Numbered from the stretch's first letter, positions 22,743 through 36,194 are shown. The stretch is 64,000 nt of DNA from Thuidium tamariscinum (GCA_947034885.2 OX344750.2:46475821-46539820), one strand, 5' to 3'. Translations and numbers: made by a program. Notes: a model not told the origin generated them from the letters alone.

Positions 22743-25700
22743 TCAAGCCAGGCCTTCCCTGCGAGATAGTGCAGCAACCAGCTTCTGCAAAGCCTTAATT
22801 TCGTCCGCTCTAGCCTCGGACACCTTGCGCGCCTTGGCAAGTTCAGATTTCACAGACTCCAGTTCTTGGGAGTGAGAACAACAAAGTCTTTTGTCCACCG
22901 CAATATCTTTCACCTTCCCTTCAGAAATCTCTCCCTCTTCCATCTCTCGGTCATCTTGAACCTGATTCAAGAGCTGGTATTTGTTAACCCAGGTTGGGCT
23001 CATTGAAGGTCCCTGACTTTGTGACTCACCAACACCACCATCACGAAGCTCTGTAGTAACTACGGTACTACAATCTAACTCCGCAGCGCTATCTGAAGAA
23101 ATCCTCCGGCGTTTTGCTACTACAATATTCTCATCACCCACAGTGGACCTCTTGCTTGAACTGCTCAACACTTGAAGTTCCTCACTTGCTGGTCCAGTTG
23201 CTGGTCCAGTTGCCAAAGAGTTGAGCATTTTGCGTACTAGAAACTCGGCCATTCTCATCTGATTTCCTGTACGATACGTCAAAGTCACGGACTTCTGTGG
23301 ATATCCACCCGAATCCTGCAAACACAAAAACATGATGTATGATTCATTGACACTCATAAGTCGTTGCAAAAACATTCATAGTAATGAGTACCATGGTGCC
23401 AATTTGAACTGCCCACATTATGGCCTTGCAAAAGTGGCTACTACCATGGAATATGTGAAGTTGATAATCCAAATCACTATCTTGAGAAAATATAACATAT
23501 TCAGAGAGACAAAAGTAATACCTTGCCCAATTCTCCCTTTAGGTGCTCATACGCTCTGTCAGCTTCCTCTGTGCTTTCAAAAATTGCTACAGTCGAGCCT
23601 ACTTTGCCTCTATTCTTGTACACAATATCCTACAATCATGATATTATTAAAACACGAGAATGTCGGAAGTTAACTAAGCTAGAACCAGTTCTATAGAACA
23701 TGAACATAAAAGGTTAACAAGACTACAAAATTGACAATGACAAACATTAACAAGATTACAGAAAACTAGTGCAAGAAAGACAGGTCCTACAATCAAGAGA
23801 CTTTGAGACAACCGCACACAAGTAAATAATAGAAGAACACCTGTATTCGACAAGCTGAATCTTTTGGGAAGATGGTCCGAAGTGAAGATACCGGGATTGA
23901 CATTGGCAACTTGTGCAAGAATAATTTGGACGAACCCTCTAGATTCACATCCTGCAAAGTGAAGAAAAAAAGTCAATAATACAGATCATTTGAGTCTAGC
24001 TGGACATTTGAATTGGGCACCACAGCAATTACTACAATCGCTAAGAAGTAAGAGCAAAGACGGAGGTGGATTACACGTCAATAAAACCAGATCCATACCT
24101 TTCGTGGTAAAGCAAGAGACAAACTGCTCGTGTCATGCTCAAGCCGGTAATGTACCAACCGCATAGGAATTATAGCATCATTCAAGCAATCATGAGGCTT
24201 GCCATCCTCTCTAAAGTTGTACTTCAAAATGGCCTGCAACCCACAGTTTTGTCAAAAATTCATGCAAGGTTCCCAAATATTAATAATTCCAAAAAAAAAA
24301 CTTCACAAACCTCACAAATTAAAATACATCATGACTGGGTGCCATAATGAAACAGGGAGCATCTTTTCACCTGACAAAGATTGGGAAGGCTCGGAAAGTA
24401 AGTCGGCAGCCAACTAGAGTCCCGAAACAACAACGACGTATCAATTACCCGTTTATGATCGATTTGCAAGGCTGTAATAAAAATTCAATATAAGTTCAGT
24501 ACCCACATTTTCAGACAAGATTCACATGAGTCTACAACAACTCGAGGGACGTCTGACTGTACGAATACCTGTCTTAATCTAACACACTCTGACCAGCTTA
24601 GACCAAGTATAAGAGGCTTAAATCATAACGATCATCAGTAGACACAAGACGTGATACCTCTCAAATCATGGTGTAAACTGTGTCCAACAAGAACAGTGCC
24701 CGGAGTCAATAGATCCATCACCAACTTCTGCAACATAAAACACAAATGCTCTGAGTAAAGCTTCCTATTACAGAGGTCGGGAGCAAAGTTCGCACAACAA
24801 CACAGAATTAATTCACTGCACCGGACGATACACATAAAGTATAAGGTCGCACGTAGCAAATTGTCCTTCAGGACGGTGTAAATTCAAGTTAAGACTCGGG
24901 AACATTGACAAAATCCGAGGGGATTCAATAGGGAAAATATCTCCAGCCAACAAACAAAGCAGTTTTAAGAAAATCATTCCTTTCAGATTCAACCCTATCA
25001 ACCTGCATGGACAATGATTGCGAAAAATTCCCTGTAGATCTTTCTGTAGAATCCGAGGAGACAATACCTGGGCATCAGCTTGCGAGAAAGTAACTCCCTG
25101 TAGATCTCTCTCTGAAACTCCAGTGATATTTGTTAAATAGTCGGTCACCGTTCCGTTGGGCACAACTAACTCGTCAGCCAATGTCTGCAGCAGCTCCAGG
25201 AAAAATCTACAATCAGAATTTCGATTGCTTTCCGCCACCAGGAACAGGAAATTAACAATGCAGCACAAAAACAGTTGTGCTGCCACTATCAACTTCAAAA
25301 ACGTAATTAAGGAGATAAGAAAGTCGCAATGTTTAACTGTGTAGATCCCAAAGAAAGGAGCGCATTGCCAGACGCATCAAGAAGAAGCAATACAAAATAC
25401 AATTCACATTCCATCCAATTACAATCAAGAGGGAAGTGAATAGATAACTGCAATAACATGAAAATATAATCCTAATCGGATGTACTCACTTTGTAATCAC
25501 TTCCCACAGCACAAACACGAACAAGTTCCTTAACACCACCTTCACAAACCACCATCTCGCAATCAAGTGATATCAACTGCACGGAACTATCGGGGTCTCC
25601 TCTCCTTGAATGTTTCCAACCCTGAAAACGATACGACACCAAAGTCAGCGATAGAACCCCCATACAGAAAAGCGCTTGTACAGGAAATAATGAAACCATT

Positions 25701-27520
25701 AATTCAGGAAGCACCTTCGAACCTTCGAAGGTGCTGTTAGAACCATAGTCGAGCTTGGCAAATCCAAAGTTGGAATATTCATAGGATTATTACTGTAAAA
25801 TTTGCCAGCACGAGATGGACAGTTTACATGATTCCGTCAAAATCTAGTAGAGCTTTTAACCACGGAGTGCCCCTGGCCAAAGTGGCCGCTTACATACTCT
25901 CTAGGAGTTGAAAAAAATCATTTAGGACGCTTCAAGGAATGGAACAGAAATTAACCGGTAGAAAAGAAGTAATCATACCTTACATTCATTAATAAAAGAA
26001 ATATGTTCAGAAAGTTGCTACAACCGATTATGCTTTCCAAATGAACCTTCTATTTACAGCTTGGGGACTCAGAGGTTAAGAAACACCGTAAGGATTCAAG
26101 AATAACTCCAGACTTTAGAATACAGTAATAACTAGGTGCATATATCTTGAAGAGGTTGATTGGCTACCTCCATCCAGGATTGGAACTTGTAAAGGGACCC
26201 AAAGCGCGGATGACGTTGAGTGAACTCCACGAGCTCCTGCACTGCCATCACCACATTAACGATATTTCAACCTTTGTCCTAGCTCCACTTGTTTAACAAT
26301 GTTCTACAGTACATCCTAAGTTAAAACTTCAAGTTAAATTGACTAGAAGCAGAACTCTCCTTCTCAATGACACTGCAGAAGAGTTTGATGATGAACATTC
26401 AATTGAAGTCAACGGAAACGCTACAAACAGACAGGAGTCCATTGATCAGGAGAAACGTAACACCCTCTCAACCGGAAGCTCACATAACTAAAGCTGTTCC
26501 TCCCGCCTAGGATTAGAGTACCTGTTCCGGAGACTTGGTAAACGGATGTGTCTCATTCAGCAATTTCTGATTTTTAGAATAAGTGACCCAATTACGTATC
26601 CTTCTAACCATCTGCATTACCACTTCAAAATTCTTAAAGTAAGTGTACACAAAAGTGATATCATCCGAAACCTAATGCCTAATCTTCAAAACATTAAGGA
26701 AAAACCATAAGGTCACAATTTAAAAGTAACCAATGCAAGAAGATGCAAAAACGGATTGAATGTGTCCAATTAAATGGATGTCGTTTAGGCTCCCCATGCT
26801 TTCAACTTTGAGAATCAGTAGAATATGATATGAATATTGGAACCATACGAAACGACTTCCGTTATGATTCTATTGCTCAAGCGTTGATCTAATCTCTTGC
26901 CAATACCCTCAACCACGTGGTGGGATCAGAAAAAAAATCTTATCTAGGGTTGGTTACTGTCATGGAGTTGTACAAAACCCGCACTGAAACATACATTCGA
27001 GTGACATACGTAATTTTCGGAATCCAAGAGACTAGAAGAGCAGTTAAGAATTTAAAAGCAATGAAAATCGGAATGCTGTCCAAGATAGGAACACTGCAAA
27101 GGGCAAGTTGAGAATCTACGAGAGTGTTACCTCAACGTCTTCCTTCTTGGAAAAAGTCTGTACAAAAGCAGCCAACACATCCACAGGATGCTTCGCAGGG
27201 TCACTGTGAGTCCCACCCCGCTTCTTATTCACATTTGCCACAAAATCGTTCCAATCACCACGCTTCCCCTTGACCTGACTCACCTGTGCTGCCTTCACAA
27301 TTATCACCAGGCTCTGTTCCACGCGTATCAAGACGGGAGTTTATCAGTAAAATCTCAAACTCTAAAACCCTCACTTTCCTGAGACAAATCGTGATGTGTG
27401 CTCTAAACCCTAAACCCTGAACTTCTCTAACAAAAAATTCCTTCAGTTTGAATCCTTGCTTACTTGGTGATCTGTGTCTTTGAATCCGTTCAGACACTTC
27501 AGCGATTTGATGGTCGCCAT
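22743..27520 (-). CDS. SDN: SDN-like small-RNA-degrading 3'-5' exonuclease (DEDDh + RRM)
   Basis: The product is predicted to trim mature small RNAs from the 3' end, as plant SDN proteins do. Twelve exons join in frame with GT-AG introns: 27464-27520, 27131-27313, 26522-26611, 26168-26236, 25490-25621, 25068-25184, 24658-24727, 24371-24471, 24099-24233, 23841-23951, 23522-23629, 22743-23315. Only the seventh intron is not phase 0. The protein has 581 residues. All five DEDDh residues are visible: Asp153 and Glu155 (SLDCEMV), Asp237 (VGHSLHHDL), His287 and Asp292 (PHDCLNDA). An RRM-like fold follows at about 328-410 (SKLFLHKLP, GSTVAIFESTEEADRAYEHL). Then come a basic nuclear-signal-like KRRR (459-462), an acidic stretch and a coiled coil over the last 43 residues. 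ATG 27520 is the first in-frame ATG. Which SDN paralogue it is cannot be said. Family assignment is firm. Confidence 0.92.
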
Positions 27521-27720
27521 CTCTACATTCAATTCAATTTCATTTCCAGCACGCGTAGCACACACAGAGCACAAGTCACAACAATCGAGAGCTTGAGAAG
27601 CTCCAGCTACAGAGGGCCGTGAGACGAGAAGAGGAATGGATGGATGAAATGAGTCTTCAAAGAATACAGTAGAGAGATCAAGAAGGAATGTTTTTTTCTG
27701 TGCGAACAAAGTTCTTACTT

Positions 27721-29203
27721 GAACTCAACAATTTTTAAAGAATGAAAACAATGGGATTTTTGAAAGAATTAATCTTAAAGTGTGCAATGCAAAACCAGGA
27801 GTTAGAGTTCAACATAAATACAAGATAAAAATTTCTAGGGACACTAAAATTGGGTTTTAAATACAATTAACTCTATTTTATTGTTTTTTACTAAATCTTC
27901 AACTCAATCCTTCAACATATTTTTATTTGAATTCAAATTTTGTACTACAAAAAAATTTAAGTCTAGATATTCAAATATATAATCTAGCTATACTTATTCC
28001 AATTAAACTAAATTCATTGTCTAAATTCCTAAACATTCTCTTACAAGTTTAGTGCAAGGTCCTATTGGTGGATATGCAAAAGAAATAAATCTTCAAACTT
28101 TTAGCTATTTGCATTTGAAACAATAACTTTGAATAAGTTTTGACAAAAAAAAAATGGGAGGGCTTTTAGACTTGAAGGTTTAATCAAAACAACATTAATG
28201 AAAGAAAAAACTACAATGCAAATCAAATTGAGAAATCAATAATTGAATACAATAAACAACTTCAATTGTTTTTTTGCATTTTTTGCCCTCAAGATAAAAA
28301 TCCTCATAATTTTCATCTTACAAACTTGAAATGAATGACTCAAAGTTTTAGCGTAAATATCAAACTATCCATTCCAACGAAATGAGTACATACATTTTGT
28401 AGAACATTTTTTTAGTTGGCATTGAATGAATATAAATTTTATTACTTTTGCTATATTTGTTAGAATTATGGTTGAAGAATCTACCCACATAGAGAATGAT
28501 GGATAGTAGATATTCTAAAAGTTTCAAGAAAAACATCTACGAACAATAATACCTTCAATTTTAATAAAGTGAAAGAACTATTATGAAGGTTTGTTTTACT
28601 TTTTTTAAAGTAAAATCCAAAAATCAAAGGTTGCTTTTACTTTCAAACAAAAGTGTATAAAAAGAGTTGGAAGAATACAGAAAACATTGTTTGCATTTAC
28701 TGTGTTGAATATATTTACAATTATTTATTGTTACCAAGTTTTAATTTAATTCATTAATTTTGGAAAGTTGTAAGAAATCTAGAGTACAAAAGAGAAAAGA
28801 GGGAAAGGTAATGTGAGTATGAAGTGCAAAGCTGATACAAAAGTACAACATGGGAGAACTTTGAAGGTTTAAACAATAATCATAAACCTGTTCAATGTAC
28901 TTGCTAATTGTATAAATCAAGATTTATACAACAATTACCATGCCTTTATGTGAAAACATTTGATGAAGCATGAAAGGGGGCTTTCTATTACTAGGCCGCA
29001 TGGAATTCACAAACTTAGAGCAAAGCTTTATAAGATTCTCAAGTAATCTTAATTCTATATTTGATGATTTTTGCAATACCTTAATTTCTATTAAGAGTAG
29101 AATCACAATTCATATGCATATAGAATTGGGGCTCCATAATTGGACACAATAGAAAATTAGGAAGAGTGAGTGATGGATTCTAATATAATGGAAAAAATGT
29201 ATT
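27721..29203. other. AT-rich intergenic stretch upstream of the exonuclease gene
   Basis: No gene was recognised. The first few hundred bases next to 27720 should hold the promoter of the exonuclease gene, but no clear TATA box was seen. Confidence 0.5.
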
Positions 29204-29394
29204 GTTTTGAGTTATAAATTCTATATTGACTTTGGACAGTGTGATGGAATTGTGAAAATCATTTGGAGTGCAAAGTTTGACTTCTACTCTCAAGTAGAAT
29301 AGAAATCAAATTTTGCACGCCATATGATTTCTACAATTCCATCACATTGTCCAAAGTCAACATAGAACCTAACATAGAATCTATAACTCAAAAC
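29204..29394. repeat. Fold-back element, long near-perfect hairpin
   Basis: The left arm starts GTTTTGAGTTATAAATTCTA and the right arm ends TAGAATCTATAACTCAAAAC. Internal pairing continues through GACTTTGGACAGTGTGATGG with CCATCACATTGTCCAAAGTC, and GGAGTGCAAA with TTTTGCACGCC. Each arm is about 90 bases with a short loop near 29298. It could be a small fold-back transposon or, if transcribed, a source of hairpin RNA. Confidence 0.8.
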
Positions 29395-30142
29395 TATAAA
29401 GTTCCCCCAATTTTCTAAAACACATAGCTTATTTTTGCTAATTTTTCATTGTATTCAACTAAAGAGCCAAAATTCCATATGCATATGAACTATGATCCCA
29501 CTCCTAATGGAACGTATTGCAAAAAACATCAATTGTAGAAATAAGATTACTTGGGAATCCTACAAAATTTTGTTGTAGATTTATAAATTCTAGTTGGTAA
29601 TGGGAAGTTCGCCTCTAATGCTTCATCAATTGTTTTTACTTAAGGGCTTGATACTAGTTCTATAAATCTTCATTCATACAAATTGGCAATTCATTTTACT
29701 AAACCCACTTTGTCTCTCTTCCATTCATTTATAGATGTTTGAGAACTTTGAATACTATGCCTCATAACATAGTGTCCTATACTACTTCTAGGTGAGTGAA
29801 AACAATATGATTTATTTGAATTAGAACATATAACCAAATAGCAAAGATTTGGGTAGATAGAACAAAGTTATTTATGAAAGGTCAAAGAGATGAAATAGAT
29901 GTCATTAGAAAAATATGTAGACTAAAAGAAATTGTAGAGAAAATGAAGCAAGAACTAAATAATGATAGGTAAAACACAATAGATTATTGTAAAATATACT
30001 AGGTAGTCATTGACTTTCAATCTTGAAATTATAATGGTTAATTGCCAATTTTGAGTGCATAGTGGCACTTCTATCATTGTGCACTCAAGATTTTAATTAA
30101 TTAATTTTTTAAATTTTAAACTCCCCTATGGAATATGGATTG

Positions 30143-30155
30143 CCCCCCCCCCCCC
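30143..30155 (+). repeat. Poly-C tract
   Basis: Thirteen consecutive C following GGATTG. Length may be inexact. Confidence 0.85.
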
Positions 30156-30239
30156 GGAGCTTAAAAATATATATTAATTAAAATTAATTTATTACCCTCC
30201 CCCCTTTTCCCCTACTTGTAATTTTTTGAAGGGGATTAA

Positions 30240-30440
30240 CATGACAATCAATATAAGACATACCAAGTATCTATATCGGTATTCTAGTATCGTACATATA
30301 TTTTGTACTCATATAGTATCCATATTCTATATCTATATCCACTTTTGCCCCCATATATATATTCATAATTTCATATTTGCATACCAAATATCCATATCTA
30401 TATTTTATATTCATAGAATATGCATATTTGTATCCAGATC
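30240..30440. repeat. Degenerate short tandem repeat of ATATCCATAT type
   Basis: The motif TATCCATAT and variants (CTATATCTATATCC, TATTCATA, CATATCTATATTTTAT) recurs throughout with varying spacing, giving open frames on both strands rich in Ile and Tyr that are not genes. Confidence 0.6.
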
Positions 30441-30877
30441 CAAAATTCATATTTGGATTATTCAAATTAAATCTCACAAAGATCAACGGCTTGTGAATTT
30501 TTAAGAAATTGAAGGCATTCTAGAGGGGAAGCATTTTTTTTGAAAAAAAATCAACAACTTGTGATTTTTGAGAGAGAGAGAGGGGGGGGCAACTAATGGC
30601 AAATTAGATGTGTGCTTCTTCTTTTAAGGCCATAACCATTGTATAGTACTCTATAATTTGAAGAATGATGCAACCTTTTCTATTTGGCTCATTTATACTC
30701 CTATTTTTGTAGATTAGCAAATTAGCCATAGAAATGTTTTATACAAATTTCAAAGACCAACTATTAGAATGAAGCTTATCAAATATAATTTTCAAAATTG
30801 ATTATTTTTGAATATTTCATTGCAATTTGAAGTTAGAGTCCATTACTATACAATGTGGATTTTCTAATTTCCTAATG

Positions 30878-31175
30878 CCCGGGGAGGACACTTCTTGTAT
30901 ATTTGAGGGACCCACGTGCGGCGGTGGGGTATTTTGAGGGGGGCTATCAATTACTTGTAATCATTACTTGGCAACATTAAAAGAGCCCCTATTTTACCAT
31001 AAAGCAGAAAAATCAGCCATATTATCATCCCTATTTTATTTTTAAAACACTTTGCCTTTTTAATGTCCCCTATTTTATATGTAAATTTCTTATAAATTTT
31101 ACCTAAGATTATTTAAATGTACCCTATATTCCGCCGCACGTAGGTTATTAAAAAACGGGAAGTGTCCTCCCCTAG
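30878..31175. mobile_element. hAT-like MITE with 8-bp target duplication
   Basis: The ends are GGGGAGGACACTTC on the left and GAAGTGTCCTCCCC on the right, a perfect 14-bp inverted repeat. It is flanked by TCCTAATG at 30870-30877 and again at 31176-31183. An 8-bp duplication is the hAT hallmark. Subterminal CACGTGCGGCGG and CCGCCGCACGTAGG also pair. Its 298 bases hold no open frame. Larger relatives lie at 9531-10700 and 41083-42188. Confidence 0.85.
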
Positions 31176-31812
31176 TCCTAATGACATGATAAATATGTTG
31201 CATCATGTCATCCAATATGATTATGTATGTTGGCTCTCCCAAATGTCCATAAACTTATAAAGTTGTGCCATCACAAATTTAAAAACCGGGTTAAAAACTG
31301 AATTTTTTTGACAAATTTTAGACTTGAAGTAACGCACTTGAAAAAAATAATTGATGTATATTTTTTATTTTTTATTTTATTTTAAATATTTAATCAAATT
31401 TATTATTAAATAGGCTTCTAATTCAAGTAATTCTCATTTAGAATCATTAGTAAGTGGGATGAGAAGTCTTCTTGGTATTTTGTGGTGAAAAATTCATGAA
31501 TTTCAATTATACTATCAACAACTTCAATTTTGAATTGTTAAAATTTTTAAAAATTCTAGTGTAATGAGAAGCTTCAATTTATTATTAATTAATTTACATT
31601 TGCAATTCAATTGGAAGCTCAAATTTGTCATCTTTTTTTAATTTTCTTATTCAGTCCAATTCGGATCTTGAATTTATAATTCGGGATTTGTAATTTGTTT
31701 TTTTCAAATTTTAGTTCTATTTGGTGTGCAAGTATTTTAATATTTTAATTTTTGGTAGAAGTAGAAGCTTAAAGTTGTCATTTTTCAATCTTCAATTTTG
31801 TTTGTTGTCCAA

Positions 31813-32736
31813 TTATCCCGTTAAGTTCTTTGACTATGTTTATTCCAAAAATGGTCAAAAACTACCATTTCTAGTATCAACACTAATTTTTCTTTAAAAA
31901 TACTTTTTGAGATTTGTTATTGTAAGATCTTATAGTAAATTAGTTTGAGAACATATGCAAAAAACTTTAGAGTTTTTCACTGTGTAGATTGCAAGATATT
32001 AGTGTTTGAATGTTTTAAAATTATTTTTTTCACCTTGTGGAAATCAAGGCAGTTGCACTTTAGATGGCAACAATTATTTGAAAAATGGTCCTAAATGAAT
32101 GTGCATCTTTATATTCATTGTTGAGCCCAAGTAGGGTACTTGCCTAATAAAATTTCAAATTGTTTAGAATTGTACAACATATAGGAAAAAATAGTAAGTA
32201 AAAAGTAGCAAATGACTCAAAATACAAAATTGTTAAGAATTTAATTGTAGAATTAAAAAATCCTAATCTTAATGATTGGAATGTTGTAATAAACAATCCA
32301 CATCTTGTAGTTTTTGTTTCTATTCAAAAATATGAAAAATTGAATAAAATAAAGGACTTCAAAGTTTATTTTAGAGTAGAGAATCTATAATTGCCCACAA
32401 CCAAAAAACCTCATAACTTTTGACTCATTGATCAAAATGGAATGATTTAAAGCTTTCCATACATACATATATGAAAACTAATTTCAGATTTTTTTTTCTG
32501 GAAAAAGTGATTTTTTCAATCTGCCCGAACTGCCCAATTACCAAAAAAAAGTAATATATTAGGCCATATCTTTTGACTAATATTTCCAAATGTCGTGATT
32601 TTTTTAATACAAAGGATATTCTTCCTCCCCACCTTCTACCAAATTTTGGGCTTAAAATATGGAAATCTCTACTTGCACATACTTGCCCGAAATTACTATG
32701 TTGCCAAATTTGGCACACTGGTCCTTCAAGGGTTAA
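31813..32736 (+). repeat. TTAA-CCC family element, about 0.92 kb
   Basis: It starts near TTATCCCGTTAAGTTCTTTG and ends CTGGTCCTTCAAGGGTTAA. Over its length it matches the copies at 32971, 34102 and 37343, with shared blocks such as AAAAACTACCATTTCTAGTA, TAAACAATCCACATC and AGTTTATTTTAGAGTAGAGA. No open frame. Confidence 0.75.
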
Positions 32737-32970
32737 GATCTGAGCTTATAATATTTATTTAATATTTATTTTCAGTCCAATTAGGAGTTTGAATTTATAA
32801 TTATTCAATTAATTTTTTCTGCCAATTACAAGTTTAAATATTTTTAAATTTCCTCCTTTTTAATATTAATAACTGGAAGGTTGAGCTAGTAAAGTGACCA
32901 TGTATATTGGTGAAAGAAGGGGGAACCAAATCCTTGCTTAGATGCTCCTTAGAATTAATTTTAACTGAAC

Positions 32971-33903
32971 TTAACCCCTAAAGGACCACAACTATGTTTC
33001 CACCAAAACTGCTCCAAAACTATCATTTCGAGGATAGCTACCAAATTTCACAAAAAAAAACATTTTTTGACATATATAACCATAGGATCTTTTAGTATAC
33101 TATTTTATAAAGATGTAGAAAAACTTTCAGAAATTTCCGCCATGTAGATTGCAAGAAATTAGTGTTTGAAGTTACAAAAATCCTTTTTTTACCATTGCAA
33201 AAATTTGGGCAGCTGCACTTCAATAGGCCACATTTGTATGTAAAAATGTCCAAAATGGTTGCAACTCTTTGGATTCATTCTTCAATTCAAGTTGGCTACA
33301 TGCTTGAAAATTTTCAATTCATTTGGAATTGTACAACATATACCAAAAGAATAATAAGTAGAAAGAAGTATAGAATGATTCAAAATACAAAAATGGTAAC
33401 AATTTATTTATTGAATTGAAAAATGCCAATTCCAATGGTTCAAATGTTGTAATAAACAATCTACACCCGATGCTTTTATTTTTTTACAAAAATATTGAAA
33501 ATTGAGTAAAATAAAGAACTTCAAAGTTTATTTTAGAGTAGAGAACCCATAACTACCCGCAAACTAAAATCCTTCATAACTTTTGACTCATTAATCCAAA
33601 TGGAATGATTCAAAGCTTTCCACGTATATATAAATCTAGAAAACCAATTTCAAATTTTTTATTCCAAAAAAAATGATTTTTTTTATATGCCCAAACTGCC
33701 CAAGTTGAGAAACAAACAACATATTGTGCTATAATTTTTCAACCATGAAGTCAAAAGTCACAAAAATTGTTTGGCTTTAAAGATATTCCTCGTCCACATC
33801 TTCTATTAAAGTTTGGTCCCAAAACATGGAAAATCTCCAGTCACATGTACCTGCCAAAATCACTATGTTGCCAAAAAAGGCATGTTGGTCCTTTAGGGGT
33901 TAA
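32971..33903 (+). repeat. TTAA-CCC family element, best-preserved copy
   Basis: It starts TTAACCCCTAAAGGACCA and ends TGGTCCTTTAGGGGTTAA, an 18-base perfect inverted repeat that includes the TTAA on each side. Length is 933 bases. The TTAA target followed by CCC matches the piggyBac superfamily pattern. No transposase frame, so it is non-autonomous. Confidence 0.8.
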
Positions 33904-34101
33904 CATACCATTATGGAAATCATCCTATATGCCTTTCAACTAATATAATTGTCATTAAGAGATAACCAAGACTTATTGTGTAGAGAAAAATTTGGGCAAG
34001 GTTAGATTATTTATGCATTTTTATTTTATTTTTCTAATTTCCTTTAGTCCAACCAAAAACAATCCAAATGACTTTTAAGGGTAACAATTTTGTGATTTGC
34101 A

Positions 34102-34993
34102 TTAACCCCTTAAGTTCCTTGACTATGTTTACTCTAAAAATTGTCAAAAACTACCATTTCTAGTACCAGTACCAAAATCTTCCTAAAAACTATTTTTTGA
34201 GAATTGTAACCATAGGATCTTTTAGTAAATTAGTTTGAGAACATGAAAAAATTATTTGAGAGTTTTTCGCTGTATACATTGCAAGATAATAGTGTTTGAA
34301 TGCTCAAAAATAATTTTTTTTACCTTGTGGAAAACAAGGCAACTGTACTTTAGAAGGCAACAATCATATAAAAAATGGTCCTAAATGCCCTCGTTCTTCT
34401 TTGGATTCATTGTTTTGGCTAAGTATGGTACTTGACTAAAAAATTTCAAATTATTTGAAAGTGTACAACATATAAGAAAAAAATAGTAAACAGAAAGAAG
34501 TAGCAAATGATCTAAAATACAAAATTGTTAAGAATTCATTTATGGAATTAGAAATTGCTAACTTCAACAATTGGAATGTTGTAATAAACAATATACATCC
34601 TATTATTTTATTTTGTTCAAAAAATATTGAAAATTGAGTAAAATAAAGAACTTTAAAGTTTATTTTAGAGTAGAGAATCCATAATTGCCCACAAACAAAA
34701 ACTCTTTATAACTTTTGACCCCGCTTTTGACTCATTGATCTAAATGGATTGATTCAAAGTTTCCACACATATATGAAGAAAATCAATTTCATATTCTTGT
34801 TTTTAAAAGAAGTGATTTTTTCAATCTGCCCAAACTACCTATTTACCAAAAAAAAAACGTATTAGGCCATAACCTTTGACTCATAGTTTCAAATGTCCTA
34901 ATTTTTATTACATATGAAAGATATTCCTCATCCCTACCTTCTAATAAAATTTGGGTCCGAAATAAAAAAATCTCTAATTACACATGTTGTAAA
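34102..34993 (+). repeat. TTAA-CCC family element, right end lost
   Basis: It starts TTAACCCCTTAAGTTCCTTG and follows the sister copies up to about 34990 (AAATCTCTAATTACACATGT). There the similarity stops before the expected GGTCCTTTAGGGGTTAA end. Confidence 0.7.
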
Positions 34994-36194
34994 AACACAA
35001 AATTTGTAACTTTGTTGCTCAAAAATGAATTTGCTCATCCATAACACCCTACTATTGCACATACTATAAAATCAAGAAGCGATTGTCTTAATATCACTAA
35101 ATCCAATTCAAACCCAGATTCTATTTAACCATAGTGATTGTGCCACAAGTGAAACAATACAAGCAATACGAATTACAACACCCTTCACTTTGTACTAGAA
35201 GATGGCGACCCGTTACTAATCAACCCCCATTTCCAATCAATAGGTTGTTTTCTTTCCATGAAGTTATAGTGTAGCTCCCAGAGCAATTGTGGCACATTAT
35301 GATTGGTTACAAGGCTCTTATAAATGCAACTAGCCCTTGGTTGGCTTTGTATTAAACCTATATCACCATTATAGGTCGAAGAGAATCTTCTACTAAAAAA
35401 TTCATAGCAATTACAATTTGTGTGATAAAATTCTGATAAATATGGCATCCTTCCAAATTATATTTCTATACATGAAAAAAATTGCATTAAAAAAAGGTGC
35501 AGGCTACACATGTGTAATTGCTTAAGTGGTTGGAAATGGGTGAAATACTCTAGCTTATCTTCAAAATTTAACAATGTGAGTCAAGAATCTCCCAAAGTAT
35601 TGCACAAGGCAATCGCATTTACTTAAACTAAATATAATTATTACTACACTACACACTCACATCTTGTTGGAACTCAAACCCTAATAAATTAAAGAATTGT
35701 TGTTTGAACTATTATCCGTTTTACTATCCATGTCTTTCCAAGTATTTGAAGCCTCAAGTCTACATCTTCAAACACACTTCAATAATACTTGACCTTCATA
35801 AAATGAGGCACTAGGGAGTTGTAACAGCTCCAAATTACACAATTATAAGACTTGGTGACGATTTGGCTAGGCTTAAGGTAGTGGGCTCTATAATGGAGCA
35901 TGTAAGGGCTGGTCCCCTTTTTTCATGTATTTTCTTGAATGGAAATATTTTTAGCCCATTTTTCAGAGAAAGAGAAATTGATGAGGAATCTAACACTAGT
36001 GGTTTCATAATTTTTGAAGCATTTTAAAATTAGTTATGAATTTTCAAAGGAGATGTGCCGTAGGTCCCTATTTTATATCTCTAGGTCTTTCATGAATGGT
36101 TCACTTGCAATTTCTAAAGAAAGATGAAGAAGCAAAGAGTATGATTGGCTCTCACTATTCCCAATGCATCTTTCCTTAATTCATTCAATGAATG
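34994..36194. other. AT-rich intergenic stretch, nothing coding
   Basis: No gene, RNA or paired repeat ends recognised. Confidence 0.5.

Noticed and set aside
30226-30504. Ile/Tyr-rich frames on both strands
   Set aside because: They arise from the degenerate ATATCCATAT repeat, which is open in several frames.
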